Origin: Micractinium sp. NFX-FRZ
Taxonomy: Eukaryota; Chlorophyta; Trebouxiophyceae; Chlorellales; Chlorellaceae
Assembly: GCA_029339195.1 (NCBI GenBank)
Contig: JAPTJF010000501.1
Location: forward strand, 1-43,998
Direction: 5' to 3'
Length of the DNA stretch: 43,998 bases
Shown here one piece after another: positions 12,501 through 22,800 of this stretch (positions are counted from its first letter, which is position 1; each line of letters starts with the position of its first letter). Below the pieces are notes generated by a model, which saw only the letters and a list, made by a program, of their open reading frames with translations, was not told the DNA's origin and searched no databases. A program made the translations under genes and the position numbers.

Positions 12501-15500
12501 GCGCCCTGCGCAGCTTCCCTGACGCAACAGGCACCGGCAGCGCTCTCAGGAGCTTACCTGACGCAACAGGCACCGGCAGCGCTCTCAGGAGCTTCCCTGA
12601 CGCCACCGGCACCGGCAGCGCTCTCAGGAGCCTCCCTGACGCCACCAGCACCGGCAGCGCCCTCCACAGCCCCCCGGACGCCGCAGGCAGGGTGCTGCGC
12701 ACCATCCCCAGCGGCGGCAGCGGGAGCAGCGTGCTCCAGAGCTTCCCTGACGCCACAAGCAGCGCGCTGCTGAGCTCTCCTGGGGGCAGCGCAAACGCGC
12801 GCGGCCTGTCGACTGTGGAGGAGGGGGAGGCTGTAGGAGGCGAGGGCGGCGAGGCTGCCCAGGCAATTCAGGCCCAGGTGAGGCGGGGCGGGGCGAGATT
12901 GCGGAGGGGTGAGATGAGGTAGGGGGAGTGAGATGAGGTGCACCTATCAGCATCACATCGACAGGCATAGTTGCGCGGCCGCCCATCACCCCTTTGCCGG
13001 CTGACGGTGCCCATTCCAGGCAATGTTGTGAGTGCAGCACCATGCCCCTACTGCAGACGTGCCGGTGCACCTGGTTGTGGCACAGGACCTCTCCCCTGTG
13101 CAGCCCCACACGTTCAGGGGCCTCCCCGCCCCTGAGCACCTCGAGTTTGTGCGCACCCAGTGGCCAGGGCAGCTTGCAGTGTTGAGCGAAGTGTGTCCAC
13201 GTTACCGCCCTCTGTGCAGGGCCGCACCGTTCCTTCTGAGCTGGAGATTGGTCGCCCCATTCCCTGGCTGTCAAGTTGCTTGACTTTGTATGAAAGTGGA
13301 TTCCCGCCCCCCTGCGCAGGCGCGCATCGTTCCCTTCGAGGAGCTGGAGTTTGTGCGGCCCATCGGCGAGGGCAGCTGCGGGCGCGTGTACCTGGCGGTG
13401 TGGCTCGGCGTCCCCGTGGCCGTCAAGGTACTCCTCACCGTGAACGAGCAGGGCAGCATCTCAGGTGAAGGGTGGAGCGGTTTTGTGAACACTGCCAAGG
13501 TTGTGCTGGGGCACCCTGTTGCACAGGAAATGGGGGTGTGTGTGGATGACCGGGGGGGCAGTGGCGGTGCCTGTCGCCCGTGATGGAGCAGGGACGCATC
13601 CCAAGGGATGCGCACGTCTCCACCAGCCTCCACCCGGCCCACTCCCCTTCTTGTCCCGCCGTGCCATGAAAGGTCGCCTGCAGTGTACGACGCGCCTGAC
13701 GAGCCTGCAAGCAAACCCCCGCTCTTGCTTTGCCCTGACCCTGTCCTCTTCTTCCTCTTTCAAACACCTTTCCGCTCCCGCAGACTACGAAAAGGCGCTG
13801 GCCATTGATGAGACGCACCTGTCGCGCCTGCGCGAGAGCGCCGGCATCCTAGCCACCCTGCAGCACCCCAACCTCGTGCACTTTGTGGGCCTGTGCACCT
13901 ACCCCGCCTGCGTCGTCACAGGTGTGTGGGGTGCGGTGTGGAAGGTAGAGAGCGTCGTGACCGATGGGCAACAGGTGCTTCTTGGGGTGCGTTGGGCCAG
14001 CTGTGAAAGCGAAATCTCCTGTGCTGGTGCTTTTGAGTGGGAGCATGCGGGGGCAGGACTGTTTGGGGCCTGCCCCGCCTGCTGGCCGGTGCGTGTGCAA
14101 AGAAACAACTGTGTAAATGGCACCCTTGCCTCACCACCTGCTTGCAGAGTTTGCGCCCCGGGGCAGCCTCGCCGACGTGCTGCGCCGTGCCAAGCGCAGC
14201 CCCGGCGACATGCCCTGGACTCGGCGGCTGGGCATGGCCCTGGGGGCTGCAAACGGCATGGCGGTGCTGCACGCCTGCTCCCCGCCCATCATGCACAGGT
14301 GAACAGGGCTGGAAGGAGTTAGTGCACCAGAGAGGGCAGGGCTGCGGTGTGGTGTGGCGTGGTGCAGGGCAGGGGGGTGGATGGAACCCGCAGCAACCGC
14401 ACGTCCACCACCCTCCTGCCCACCGCGTAACGTGCTGCCCACGCTGCCCACCCCTCCCTTGCCCACCACCCCTCACTTGCCGCCTGTGTCGCGTGCCTCG
14501 CCCCTGCCCTAAACCCTAAACCCTAAACCCTGAACCCTGCAGCGACCTCAAGTCCGCCAACCTGCTGGTGGACGACAGCTGGGCAGTCAAGGTGTCCGAC
14601 TTCAACCTCAGGTAGCCCAGCCCGCTCAGCTCAAGTGGTGGTGTAACCTAGAAGATTGTTGTCAGGCGGGCAGGGTGTGGTATTGTGGGTAGTATGCGCG
14701 TATATTGAAACAGTGGTTCACGCGCCTGCTTCACCCTCAGGTGGTGGCTGCCGTCAACGACTCCGCCCGCCCTGCTTGCCTGCCTGCTTGGCAGGTGATC
14801 AGCGAAAGCCACGTGCCTTGGCGTGCTTGCTCTCTGGCTGAAGGCTCTCCTCCTCTCGTCCCGTGTGTTCCCACCTGCAGCCAGGTCATGGCGAGCGAGA
14901 ACAAGACGAGCAGCTTGGCAGCCATGAACCCGCGCTGGCTGGTGAGGGGGTGCGGGGTGGAGACTCGAGAGGTCGGGCGAGGCAGGGTGGGGCTGGGAGG
15001 GGCGGGGCGGGGGGAGGTGGGGCAGGATGGAGTGGGTAGAGGTGGCGAGTCAAGACGCTGAGGTGGGCTGGGGTGAGGTTGGTGGGGGTGGGCGGGAATG
15101 GGTGGAGCTGCGTTATTTTGGAGTGGAGTGGGGTGTGGAGGTGTGCAGCGGACTTGGGTGAAGTGAACGTGGAGGAGTGCAATCGTGTGGCCTGCTGCCA
15201 CGCTCCCCAGCTGCCCCTACCCTTACAACCACCCTCCCCTCGCTACTGGTCCCGCTCACCAAAACCCTCCACCCATTTAATTCACCTCCTGCCTCTCTCT
15301 CGCTCCCCCTGCAGTCCCCAGAGATCATGTCTGGCGAGGGCAGCTCCCCATCCTCAGATGTCTTCTCCTACGGAGTGGTGTTGTGAGTTAGCTGGAAATT
15401 AACGCACACATGGCGTTGTTGCACGCGTGTGTGGGTGTTGGGTTGCTGCCCACGCATGGCGATTGTTGTATGGCATGCCTGCCTGCTTTGAAGTCCAGAG

Positions 15501-17114
15501 GCTCCGCACCATGAATGAATGAATGAATGGCTCCGCACCATGCCTGCCCCCAGCCCCACCCGCGCCTGGCCGACGCCGCCGCGCCCCTCCGCCTGCCGCT
15601 GTGGTGCGGCCTGTGTGGCATGTGGGGTGCCTGCCGGTGGGCACGTGCCGCAGGCGGTCGTGTCATCCCCGATTGCTGCTAAGCCGAGCTGCCACTCTGT
15701 GCCAGCCAGCCGCGAAAAGCTCTTTGGTGAGCCTCGGTCGCTCCCGGTTTATGTCTGCAGGTGGGAACTGCTGACCTGGCAGCTGCCCTGGGGCACCACC
15801 AAGCCCTGGAAGGTGTGCCTGGCAGTGGGCGTGGGGGGTGCCTTGCATTGGGTGGCGTGGGTGGGGGGCATTTCAAGGTGCGTGCACAAGGTGGGGTGGG
15901 TGGCATTTCAAAGTGCCGCGCACTAGGTGGCGTGCGTGGCATGAAGGGTGCCTTGCACAACGCGCGGTGACGTGCAAGAGTCGTTCAGCTGCCGCCGAAG
16001 CGGGGTGCGACCAACAGACAGAGAAGCTGCCGTTGTCTGCATCTCCGGCCTGCCATCGCCCGGCCCACCATCTCTCCGCACAGCCCCCGCCGTTTCGTTG
16101 CACTCCCGCACTCGATACCGCCGGTAGTCTGGTGCCTCCCCGGCTCCCCTCCTGTGCTGCCCGTCCACACCACTCCGCCCTCGGCTCCGCTTGCATGCCA
16201 CCTTTCCTTTCCAATTATACGGCCTCGCTTCCTTCCACTCCGCAGATCATCAACCTGGTGCTCAACGGCGGCCGCCTGGAGATCCCCGCTCGCGACTCCC
16301 TGCCCGGAGACGACACACACACATTCACCGGTAGGTGGCTGGGTGGGCAGCTGGGCCACATTACCCGCCCGTCGGTGTGTGAGCCCCATCGCCATGTCTC
16401 CGCCATTCAGACCCTCCTTGCTGCCTGTCGGTAATTAGAGAAATTAGTGGCTGTCCTTGCCCACATCCCTCACCGCCCCCCCTATCTCGTGTGCCAACAC
16501 ACCCCTCACCTTGTGCCTTCCCCTCCCCACAGGCCTGGGCCGCTACATCTCTCTGCTGAAGCGCTGCTGGGCTCAGAACTCCTTTGACCGCCCCACCTTT
16601 GCCGAAATCGCCACAGAGCTGAGGTGGGGCCCGGTTTGAGGTGGCGGGGCTGAAGGGTTGGACAGTGGCAGAGGGTTTGTGCTGGGGAGGGCGAGGGTGG
16701 CACAGGTGGGGTTCGTGGGGTCGGTGGGCGGGCAGTGGGCCCTCCACCAATGGGCCCTCCTTCAATGCATATTGTTCAGCAACTCAGGCGGGGCTGAGGG
16801 CGAGGGGTGGGGGCTGGTGGGCACCGGTTGGGCGCCAGGGAGGTGCTGGGGTGTGCTGGAAAGGGGTGTGCGCAGCACCTGAGAAACGAGAACACCCCGC
16901 TCCCCAGTGTGCAGCACATTTCAATCCCTTGCATTTCTGCCCCCGGCCGGCATCTCTTCCTCATCATTTGCATCATTCCAGGGAGCTGCTGGAGGAGGCC
17001 GGGGCGAGCACCGCTGAGCTGGCCACCCACGGCACCTCAGGCGCCCACGCTGAGCTGAGAACCGCCTTTGGGGGCGGCATCCTCACAGATGCCCGCGCCA
17101 CCAGCGCGCTGTGA
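9516..17114 (+). CDS. Receptor-like protein kinase: Pro-rich stalk, one TM helix, Raf-like TKL kinase
   Basis: Predicted exons: 9516-9935, 10287-10373, 10603-10987, 11286-11739, 11997-12198, 12419-12877, 13320-13464, 13784-13921, 14148-14298, 14543-14611, 14881-14941, 15315-15382, 15761-15812, 16246-16330, 16533-16623, 16982-17114; exactly 1000 codons. Order of parts: signal peptide (1-30), Cys-containing ectodomain (31-160), proline-rich stalk with PPPSMPPPQ repeats (170-277), membrane helix around 284-307 followed by YKK, Gly/Ala/Pro-rich linker, acidic patch (HHEDDDAF), 13-residue repeats (about 540-610), kinase from 670. Kinase motifs: glycine loop GEGSCG, Lys705 in VAVK, Glu in the helix C segment LRESAG, HSDLKSANLL with Asp815, DFN at 833-835, and MNPRWLSPEIM. 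The stretch DFN...MNPRWL is typical of algal Raf-like kinases of the tyrosine-kinase-like group. Arg of HRD is replaced by Ser, so it is a non-RD kinase. Ligand and substrates are unknown. Confidence 0.86.
10661..10790 (+). repeat. 30-bp minisatellite encoding PPPSMPPPQ units
   Basis: Four consecutive 30-bp units start at 10661, 10691, 10721 and 10751, almost identical, followed by a partial unit. They are in frame in exon 3 and code for the stalk of the receptor-like kinase just outside the membrane helix. Confidence 0.9.
12497..12691 (+). repeat. 39-bp coding repeat, 13-residue unit GSALRSFPDATGT
   Basis: Four good units (12497, 12536, 12575, 12614) and one decayed unit, all in frame in exon 6 of the receptor-like kinase, between the membrane helix and the kinase domain. 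Later relatives (QSFPDATSSALL around 12739) suggest further decayed copies. Confidence 0.88.
13104..13360 (+). repeat. Three related copies of the kinase-exon start, two decayed
   Basis: Sequences following candidate acceptors at 13103, 13219 and 13319 resemble each other: each has a pyrimidine/TGTGCAG or TGCGCAG acceptor, then a segment coding for ...E-LEFVR or its relics. The last copy (13320) is the one that joins in phase and carries the glycine loop. Copy 1 keeps CTCGAGTTTGTGCGC against CTGGAGTTTGTGCGG in the real exon. Confidence 0.55.
14507..14540 (+). repeat. CCCTAAA telomere-type repeats at an intron 3' end
   Basis: Three CCCTAAA units, one CCCTGAA and a CCCTGCAG run directly into the acceptor of the kinase HSDLK exon (exon starts 14543). 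CCCTAAA is the plant/Chlorella-type telomere unit. Here it supplies the pyrimidine tract of a splice site. Confidence 0.92.
15510..15531 (+). repeat. GAAT microsatellite in kinase intron
   Basis: About four GAAT units within the intron 15383-15760 of the receptor-like kinase; the phrase GGCTCCGCACCATG flanks it on both sides, a short local duplication. Confidence 0.7.
15825..15965 (+). repeat. Degenerate ~40-bp tandem repeats in kinase intron
   Basis: Units built on GGTGGCGTG..GGCATTTCAA..GTGC and GCCTTGCA recur three to four times in the intron after exon 13. No coding signal. Confidence 0.6.
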
Positions 17115-17527
17115 GGCGAGGCGAGCGCTGCCACGTCAGCCAGCGGCAATGCCACGTCAGGAGTGCCCTCGTCTCCTGCGTGCGGCGAGCCGAGCGCCGC
17201 CGCCACATTTGTGAGCCGAGCGCTGCCATGTCAGCCGCGTTCGCCGCCAACGTGCCACGTCAGCAAGCGCTGCTGCCACGCCCGCCAGCGGCGCGGCCAC
17301 GTCGGCATGCCTTTTAAATGCTGTCCCTCCCTTGGCGCGCACTGATGCAGCCCTGCCCATGTCCAGATCGGCTGGAAGGTTGCAACAGGCAGTTTGCCAG
17401 GCCAGGCCAGACATGCCTGCCGAGGCGTGCCCAGCATGTGTGCACTCGAGCCCTGGAGTGCCTGCCAGCGCTGCCAAGGCTGCACAACCATTTAACACGT
17501 CCTCTTTAGCACAGTGTCCTGCCTCCT

Positions 17528-17532
17528 TTACA
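17528..17532 (-). terminator. Possible TGTAA poly(A) signal for the phosphatidyltransferase
   Basis: TTACA on the plus strand is TGTAA on the minus strand. TGTAA is the usual green-algal poly(A) motif. It is about 820 nt past the stop at 18353, a long but possible 3' UTR, and overlaps the flank of the convergent kinase gene. Confidence 0.3.
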
Positions 17533-17930
17533 CCCACAAACGCCTGCCCATCGTCAAAGCAATCACATCCACACATCATGTCCTCTCACCACGCTCTACT
17601 TGGCTGTCGCCTGAAATTGTGCTGCTGTCAGCACAGCATGGGGGCTCGAGCTCCCACGCCCGCGCTGCCGTGCCCGGCTCTTCGGCGGCGGCTTGTTGAT
17701 GTCCCTCGTGCCTCGCATTGCCCCCTACCCCACACCCACACCCCTTATGATTGAATCCTCCCGTAAAGTTTCCAACCTACCTGCCCTGCCTGATGCTATC
17801 AACGCCTGCTTTTGCCGCTTCCCCCGTCCTGCCTTGCCTGTCTGTGTGCTGCGCTGCCGTGCCACTGGCATGCCCTGCCCGCAACCGCGCGCCCCTCGGT
17901 GAGCACAGCATTGTGCGGAACCACGTTGTG

Positions 17931-18216
17931 CCATGGCAACGCTCGCTACCTGCTCGTTACTTGTCGAAAGAACTTGCAACTGCTACCCCCAAGGCCGGCA
18001 GGGGGAGGGCCGTGACGGGCGTGGCTCAAAAGGGCACAACAGGTCAGGGTCAGTAAATGCAAGCAGGCGGGCGGATGCCGCATGAACATCAGAGTTGCAA
18101 TGGCAACGCTCGTTACTGCTTTGAACTGACATGTGCTACCCAAAGGCGGCCCCCAGGGGGAGGCTTGCGGCTCAGACAACACACCACGTCAGGTTTGCCA
18201 GTTGCAGGCAGGCGGG
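17931..18216. repeat. Decayed tandem duplication, unit about 165 bp
   Basis: The segment from 17931 (ATGGCAACGCTCG... CAGGGGGAGG ... GCAGGCGGG) recurs from about 18098 with the same order of blocks and small gaps. It is non-coding and lies between two convergent genes. Confidence 0.6.
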
Positions 18217-18352
18217 AAAACAGCTGCGGCGCAGGAGCCCGGGGGTTCCGCAAGGTCCTGTGTTTGTTGAAGCTGCAGCCCTAGCCCAGCCCAGGTATCC
18301 CCAGGTAGGCCCAGGGAGCCCCAGCCCAGGGGCTCCAGAGCTCCCAGCTAGC

Positions 18353-19393
18353 TCAGGGCTTGCGTCGCAGCCTGGCAGCCGCATCTTCTTCGAGCATCTG
18401 CTGCAGGCGCCTGCCCACTAGCCAGCACTCCACCGCTGCCGCCAGCAGGCGGGCGGGCACCAGCAGCAGGCCCCAGGCGCCGGCTGCCGCCAGGCTGCCG
18501 TGCGGCAGGCAGCGGCGGGCAAAGAGCCAGAGGGGCAGGCCAAAGAGGCCGGCCACTGCCAGCGTGCCGGCAGGGCTGCGCAGGCCGCCCCGCATCACCG
18601 CCTGCACCCAGAGGGGTGCGCCCCTGCCCAAGGGACCAGGAGGGGAAAGAAGATGTAAACAGGAGGATAAGCTGAGGAAGAAGGCATTGGGCCGTGGCGC
18701 AGTCGCTTGGGGCGTCGGGGGAAGCTGCCATGAAGCTGCCAAGGATGCCAAGTCGTGGTGCCTGCCCCGCCTTCCAGCCATGCGCCATGCATACGGACCC
18801 TCCCCCCCTGCTCGACCGCTGCCCCCTCACCCCGTACCTAAAGCAGCCAGTCTTCCAAGCTGCCCCGCCCACCGCATGTGTGCACGCCAGCGTAATGCCC
18901 TCCAGCGCCACACAGGCGCCTGCGCAGGCGGCGACAAGCGTGTTCCCTGTGCCGCCCGCTGCGCCTGCCCACAGCAAGGCGCGCGTCAGGTTGTCAAGCG
19001 CGACGTCATAGAACGCCCCAAAGGCGGTCTCCTGCCCAAGCCAGCGGGCCAGCCAGCCGTCCACCGCATCTAGTGCAATGCTGGCTGAATAGAGCAGCAG
19101 TGCCAGAGGGCTGGGCCCGGCGAAAGCAGCTGCCAGCAGCAGCGCTAGGCGTGCGTGCGCCACCAGGTTGGGCGGCAGCAGCAGGACCTGCAGTGGGAAG
19201 GGCATGAAGGGAAGGGGCATGGAAGGTGGGGACATGTGCCGGCTGATTGGTAGGCTGAATGGGCAGCTGGCTGGCTTCCCTGTGGACTGCAGCGGCAGCT
19301 ACACACCTGCCAGCGGTCTGCTCCGCGCGCCCGTGCCCTCAGCTCCTGCTCCTGATCCACCCGGCTGGCCAGGTTGAGTGCCGCGAGGGACAT
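18353..19393 (-). CDS. CDP-alcohol phosphatidyltransferase, probably phosphatidylinositol synthase
   Basis: Predicted exons in coding order: 19393-19307, 19187-18838, 18623-18353; 235 residues, close to plant phosphatidylinositol synthases (about 225-230). The full CDP-alcohol phosphotransferase signature D-x2-DG-x2-AR-x8-G-x3-D-x3-D is present: Asp69, Asp72, Gly73, Ala76, Arg77, Gly86, Asp90, Asp94. The enzyme class moves a phosphatidyl group from CDP-diacylglycerol to an alcohol in an internal membrane. PPNLVAHARLALLL before the motif resembles the PNLxGYxR start of inositol-type enzymes, and the rest is a series of hydrophobic helices ending in a charged tail (RRLQQMLEEDAAARLRRKP). The inositol assignment is inferred from length and the N-terminal motif; phosphatidylglycerophosphate synthase is the main alternative. 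It is divergent from the START gene, 459 bp between starts. Confidence 0.85.
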
Positions 19394-19852
19394 GGCCACG
19401 GGGGGAGGGGAGAGCCGAGCTGGCGGTGCGGCGGCGGCAGCGGCGGGTGGGCGAGCTGAAGGCGAGGTACTGCAGAGGCGTCGCTGCCAGTGGCTCTGAT
19501 CGAAACCCCAGCCTCTGAAGGAGTCGACAGGGGTCGCAGCCGGCCTCAGAAGCACTAGAGAGCTTGGGACACACAAGGCGGTCGACGCGGGAGCCACGGG
19601 CGAGCTGAGACTCTCAGCAAAGCTTCCAAAGGAATCTAGAGCTGCCAGAATGCCGGATTTGGGATGCCGTAACCAAACTAGCTTGCATCTCCCATGTTGG
19701 TCGCGCGCGGCCGACGTCAGCAAAGCTCGAAACATCCAGTCTGCTCCCGCCCTTCTCGTTGCTTTTCGCGCTTCCGGCGCCTCTCCCTCCTCCGTCACTT
19801 CTGCTGCAGCTGAGAGAGCGGAGCGAGTGCGCAGACCAGCTCCTGACGCAAC
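19394..19852. promoter_or_regulatory. Divergent promoter region, phosphatidyltransferase / START gene
   Basis: 459 bp separate the two start codons, so a shared bidirectional promoter is likely. It is richer in A and T than its surroundings around 19600-19680. A GACGTCAG motif occurs near 19712. No TATA box was recognised. Confidence 0.45.
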
Positions 19853-22800
19853 ATGGAGACGCTGGAGGGCGCTTTCGCCTACCTCTGCCAGATTTTGGCA
19901 GTGTGGGCCCTCGGTCTGGTCCTGGGATGGCTGGTGAGTGCAGGCAGCTGCGGGAAGCGGCTGCTGGGGCGGTGCCTGGGTGTTGTGAGACATGAGGCAG
20001 CCTCCCGGCTGCGCGGCCCAACGCGCCTCACGGACGCGCCCCGCCTCCGCAATCTGCCCCCGCAGCTCCCCAAGCCCCGCTGGGTGGACCGGAGCCTGAA
20101 GGCCAAGGCGCTGCTGCTGTCGACGCCGCCGGGCCTCTGGGCGCGCCGCGTCGCCGTCGCCGCCCACCTGTCCCTCATCGTCAGGTGCGCCTCAACTTGG
20201 AGCTGCCCCTGCCGGCCCCTTCCAAGCATCATGGACAGCTTCCAAGGATGCCGCCCAGCCAGCAGGGGCTCCGCCCCCCTGTTGGCTTCTCTGCGGTGCT
20301 CGTGCAAAGGGACTTGGCTTCCGCGCTGCTCCTAGGCACTGCTGCCCAGCCCTCTTGAGCACCGCTGCCCCGCCCTCTCGAGTTCCCCACGCTCACTGCG
20401 CCCTGCCCATGCGTGCCATACAACTTGCCTGCACTGCAGGGAGGTGTGGCGCAACCTCTTTGCCCCCGGCACCTTCCGCGGCGTGCTGCGCAACGCGTGG
20501 CGCACGCTCACCACGGGCGCCCGCTTTGAGTGGCCCCTGCCTCTGTCCGTGGATGCGGGTGCTGGCGCGCTCGACGTGGGTGCTGCCACCCCCGACAGCC
20601 AGGCCGCCGCCGACAGCTGGCACATCACTGCCAAGGACCTGGCCCACTTCAAATGGATCATTGATGAGAATGGCACGCCCGCTGGCGCCTCCACCTGGGA
20701 GCCAATGATGGAGAAGCAGTGGCCCGGCTGCCACTACACCGCCTGGCGCCGCACCCTGCCCAGCGGCAAGAGCGAGTACAAGAGTGTGACCATCTCGGGT
20801 GAGGCGGGAGCCGGGTTGGGGCAGCGGGGTGTAAGGGCAGTGGAGGCGTGCAGGCAGTGGGCAGGTGGTGGGCAAACAGCTGCTGTCATGGGGGCGGTGC
20901 AAGTGGGCAGGCAGCTGGTGTGATGGGGGCATTAGAAGTGAACAGGCAGTGGGCAGGCAGCTGCTGTTATGTGGGCAGAGGGAGCGTGCAGGCCATGGGC
21001 AGGCAGATGCGAGGACATTGGCTTCATAAAAAGGGGTACACTTCTTCACCCACCCTTATTGTCGCGCCACACTGCCCGCCCTTTACCCCCACGTTCTGAC
21101 CCATCACCTGCCCATGCCGGCAATCTCCCCTGCTGCAGAGAACGCCACCCCCGAGGAGTTCAACGACTTCTACCTGGACGACGAGACCCGCCAGAAGTGG
21201 GACGGCATGATCACGGGTGGGTCACCCCGCCTGGTTGGCTGGGGGTTGGGCTGGGGTGGGCTGAGCGCCAGGGCAAGGGCTGGGCAACAGCGAGTGGTGC
21301 ACTGTTTCCTGTAGTGGCCTCACCAGCTGGCTTCTGCCCCTGCCTCCGCTGACCCTGTTCCGCTGACCCTGTCCCGCCCCGCACTCCTGCCCCCGCCCCG
21401 CCCCCCTGCTGCTGCCCTGCAGAGACGCAGCTGCTTGAGACCGGCGACCGCGCGTCGCGCCAGCAGGTCGTCCGCTGGCTGCGCACCTTCCCCTTTGCCT
21501 TCATCTCGCAGCGCGAGTACGTCATTGCCCGCCGCCTCTTCCGCGAGCCCGACGGCAGCCTGTCGGTGGTGACTCGCGGCCTGGTGGAGCACCCTGCCGC
21601 GCCCCGCGTGCCCGGCCAAGTGCGCATGGAGGACTTCAAGAGGTGCGGGGGTGAGGGCGTGTGGAGTGGGGTGTGGTGTAGAGGGAAGAATGCAACAGTG
21701 GCAATGCAGCAAAGCGGCGCCGGCCATTTGTGTTGGGAGACCTGCCACGTGTGAGGTTTGGCTGTTTTGGAGAGCTTGAGGCTGGAAGCAGGCAGTGTGA
21801 TGTGCCGAGATTGGCTGGCAGTGTGATGTGCCGACACTGGCTGGCGGTGCCCGCCTCAGCTGCTGGGCAGCACAGCAGGAGCAGCGCTGAACCATTACCG
21901 TCGCTGTGCTCGCCTCCTCTCTTCCATCCTCCATATTTTCTCTCTCGTCCATCTCAACCCTGCCCCTGCCCCTGCCCCTTCCCCGCCGCCCCCTGCTGCA
22001 GCTGCTGGCGCTCCCGCACGGTGCCCTGCCCCTTTGGCAGCGGGCGGCCCGCTGTGGAGACCACGCTGCTGCACTTTGAGGACTTCCAGATCAACGAGCG
22101 CCTGGCCAGGTGGGCGCCCTTTTCTCACAACCTGTGATCTGGGTTTGTTTGGGAAGCCGTTTGTGAAGTGTGGGCTGAGGAGGGCAGGAGGTGACTGGCT
22201 GAGTTCCTAGGCAATTGGGAGGGCAGTGTGGCTGGTGGGGGGGGACCGGGAGAACGTAAGCAGGAAGGAAAGGTAGGAGTTCAAGTGAAGTGGCCTTGCC
22301 GTATCACAAACCTGCGTGGTAGCGTGCAGCAGCTCCACATCTCCTGCTCCTGCCCCCACCTCCTGCCCCGCCTCACCCAGTGCTCCCTCCCACCCTCTGC
22401 CCTCACCTCTGGCAGGTTTGCTGTGCGCCACGGCATGGCCGGCTTCATGAAGGGCATGCTCCCCGCGGTGCGCTGCTTTGTGGCGGAGCGCCGCTCCCGC
22501 TGCGACCCGCACGCCGAGGACCTCGACTCGTTTGGCTGCCGCCAGCTGGCGCCCGCCAGCATGGCACCACCCGCCAGCCCTGCCAGCCTGGCCCCCAGCC
22601 GCACCGCCTCCCTGGGCAGCTCCGTCTCCTTTGCCTCCGGCCCGCCGACCTCGGTTGAGCTGAGCCAGGGTGAGGTGTCCTGCTCCCGCCTGGGATCTGA
22701 TGCCAGCATGGACGACTCTGCCAGCGAGCGCTCTGCTGGCGCCAGCGTGGACGGCATGCCGCGCACCAGCTCCATGCGCCGCCTGGGCGCCATGATGCTT

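Larger units (their letters stand above)
17115..18352. other. Convergent 3' flanks with CACGTCAG cluster and a tandem duplication
   Basis: The receptor-like kinase (+) and the phosphatidyltransferase (-) converge here, so most of this is likely 3' UTR. Three CACGTCAG motifs (17132, 17153, 17256), one CATGTCAG and one CACGTCGG sit within 175 bp of the kinase stop, inside GAGCGCTGCC-type degenerate repeats. No gene was recognised. Confidence 0.5.

Noticed and set aside
14507..14540. Chromosome end
   Set aside because: Only a few CCCTAAA units, with coding exons of the same gene on both sides.
15825..15965. CRISPR-like spaced repeats
   Set aside because: Repeats are degenerate, spacers are not of constant length, and they are inside an intron of a nuclear gene.
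19145..20167. Long minus-strand frame covering the phosphatidyltransferase start
   Set aside because: Overlaps the divergent START gene exons. The real first exon is 19393-19307 and joins in phase to 19187.
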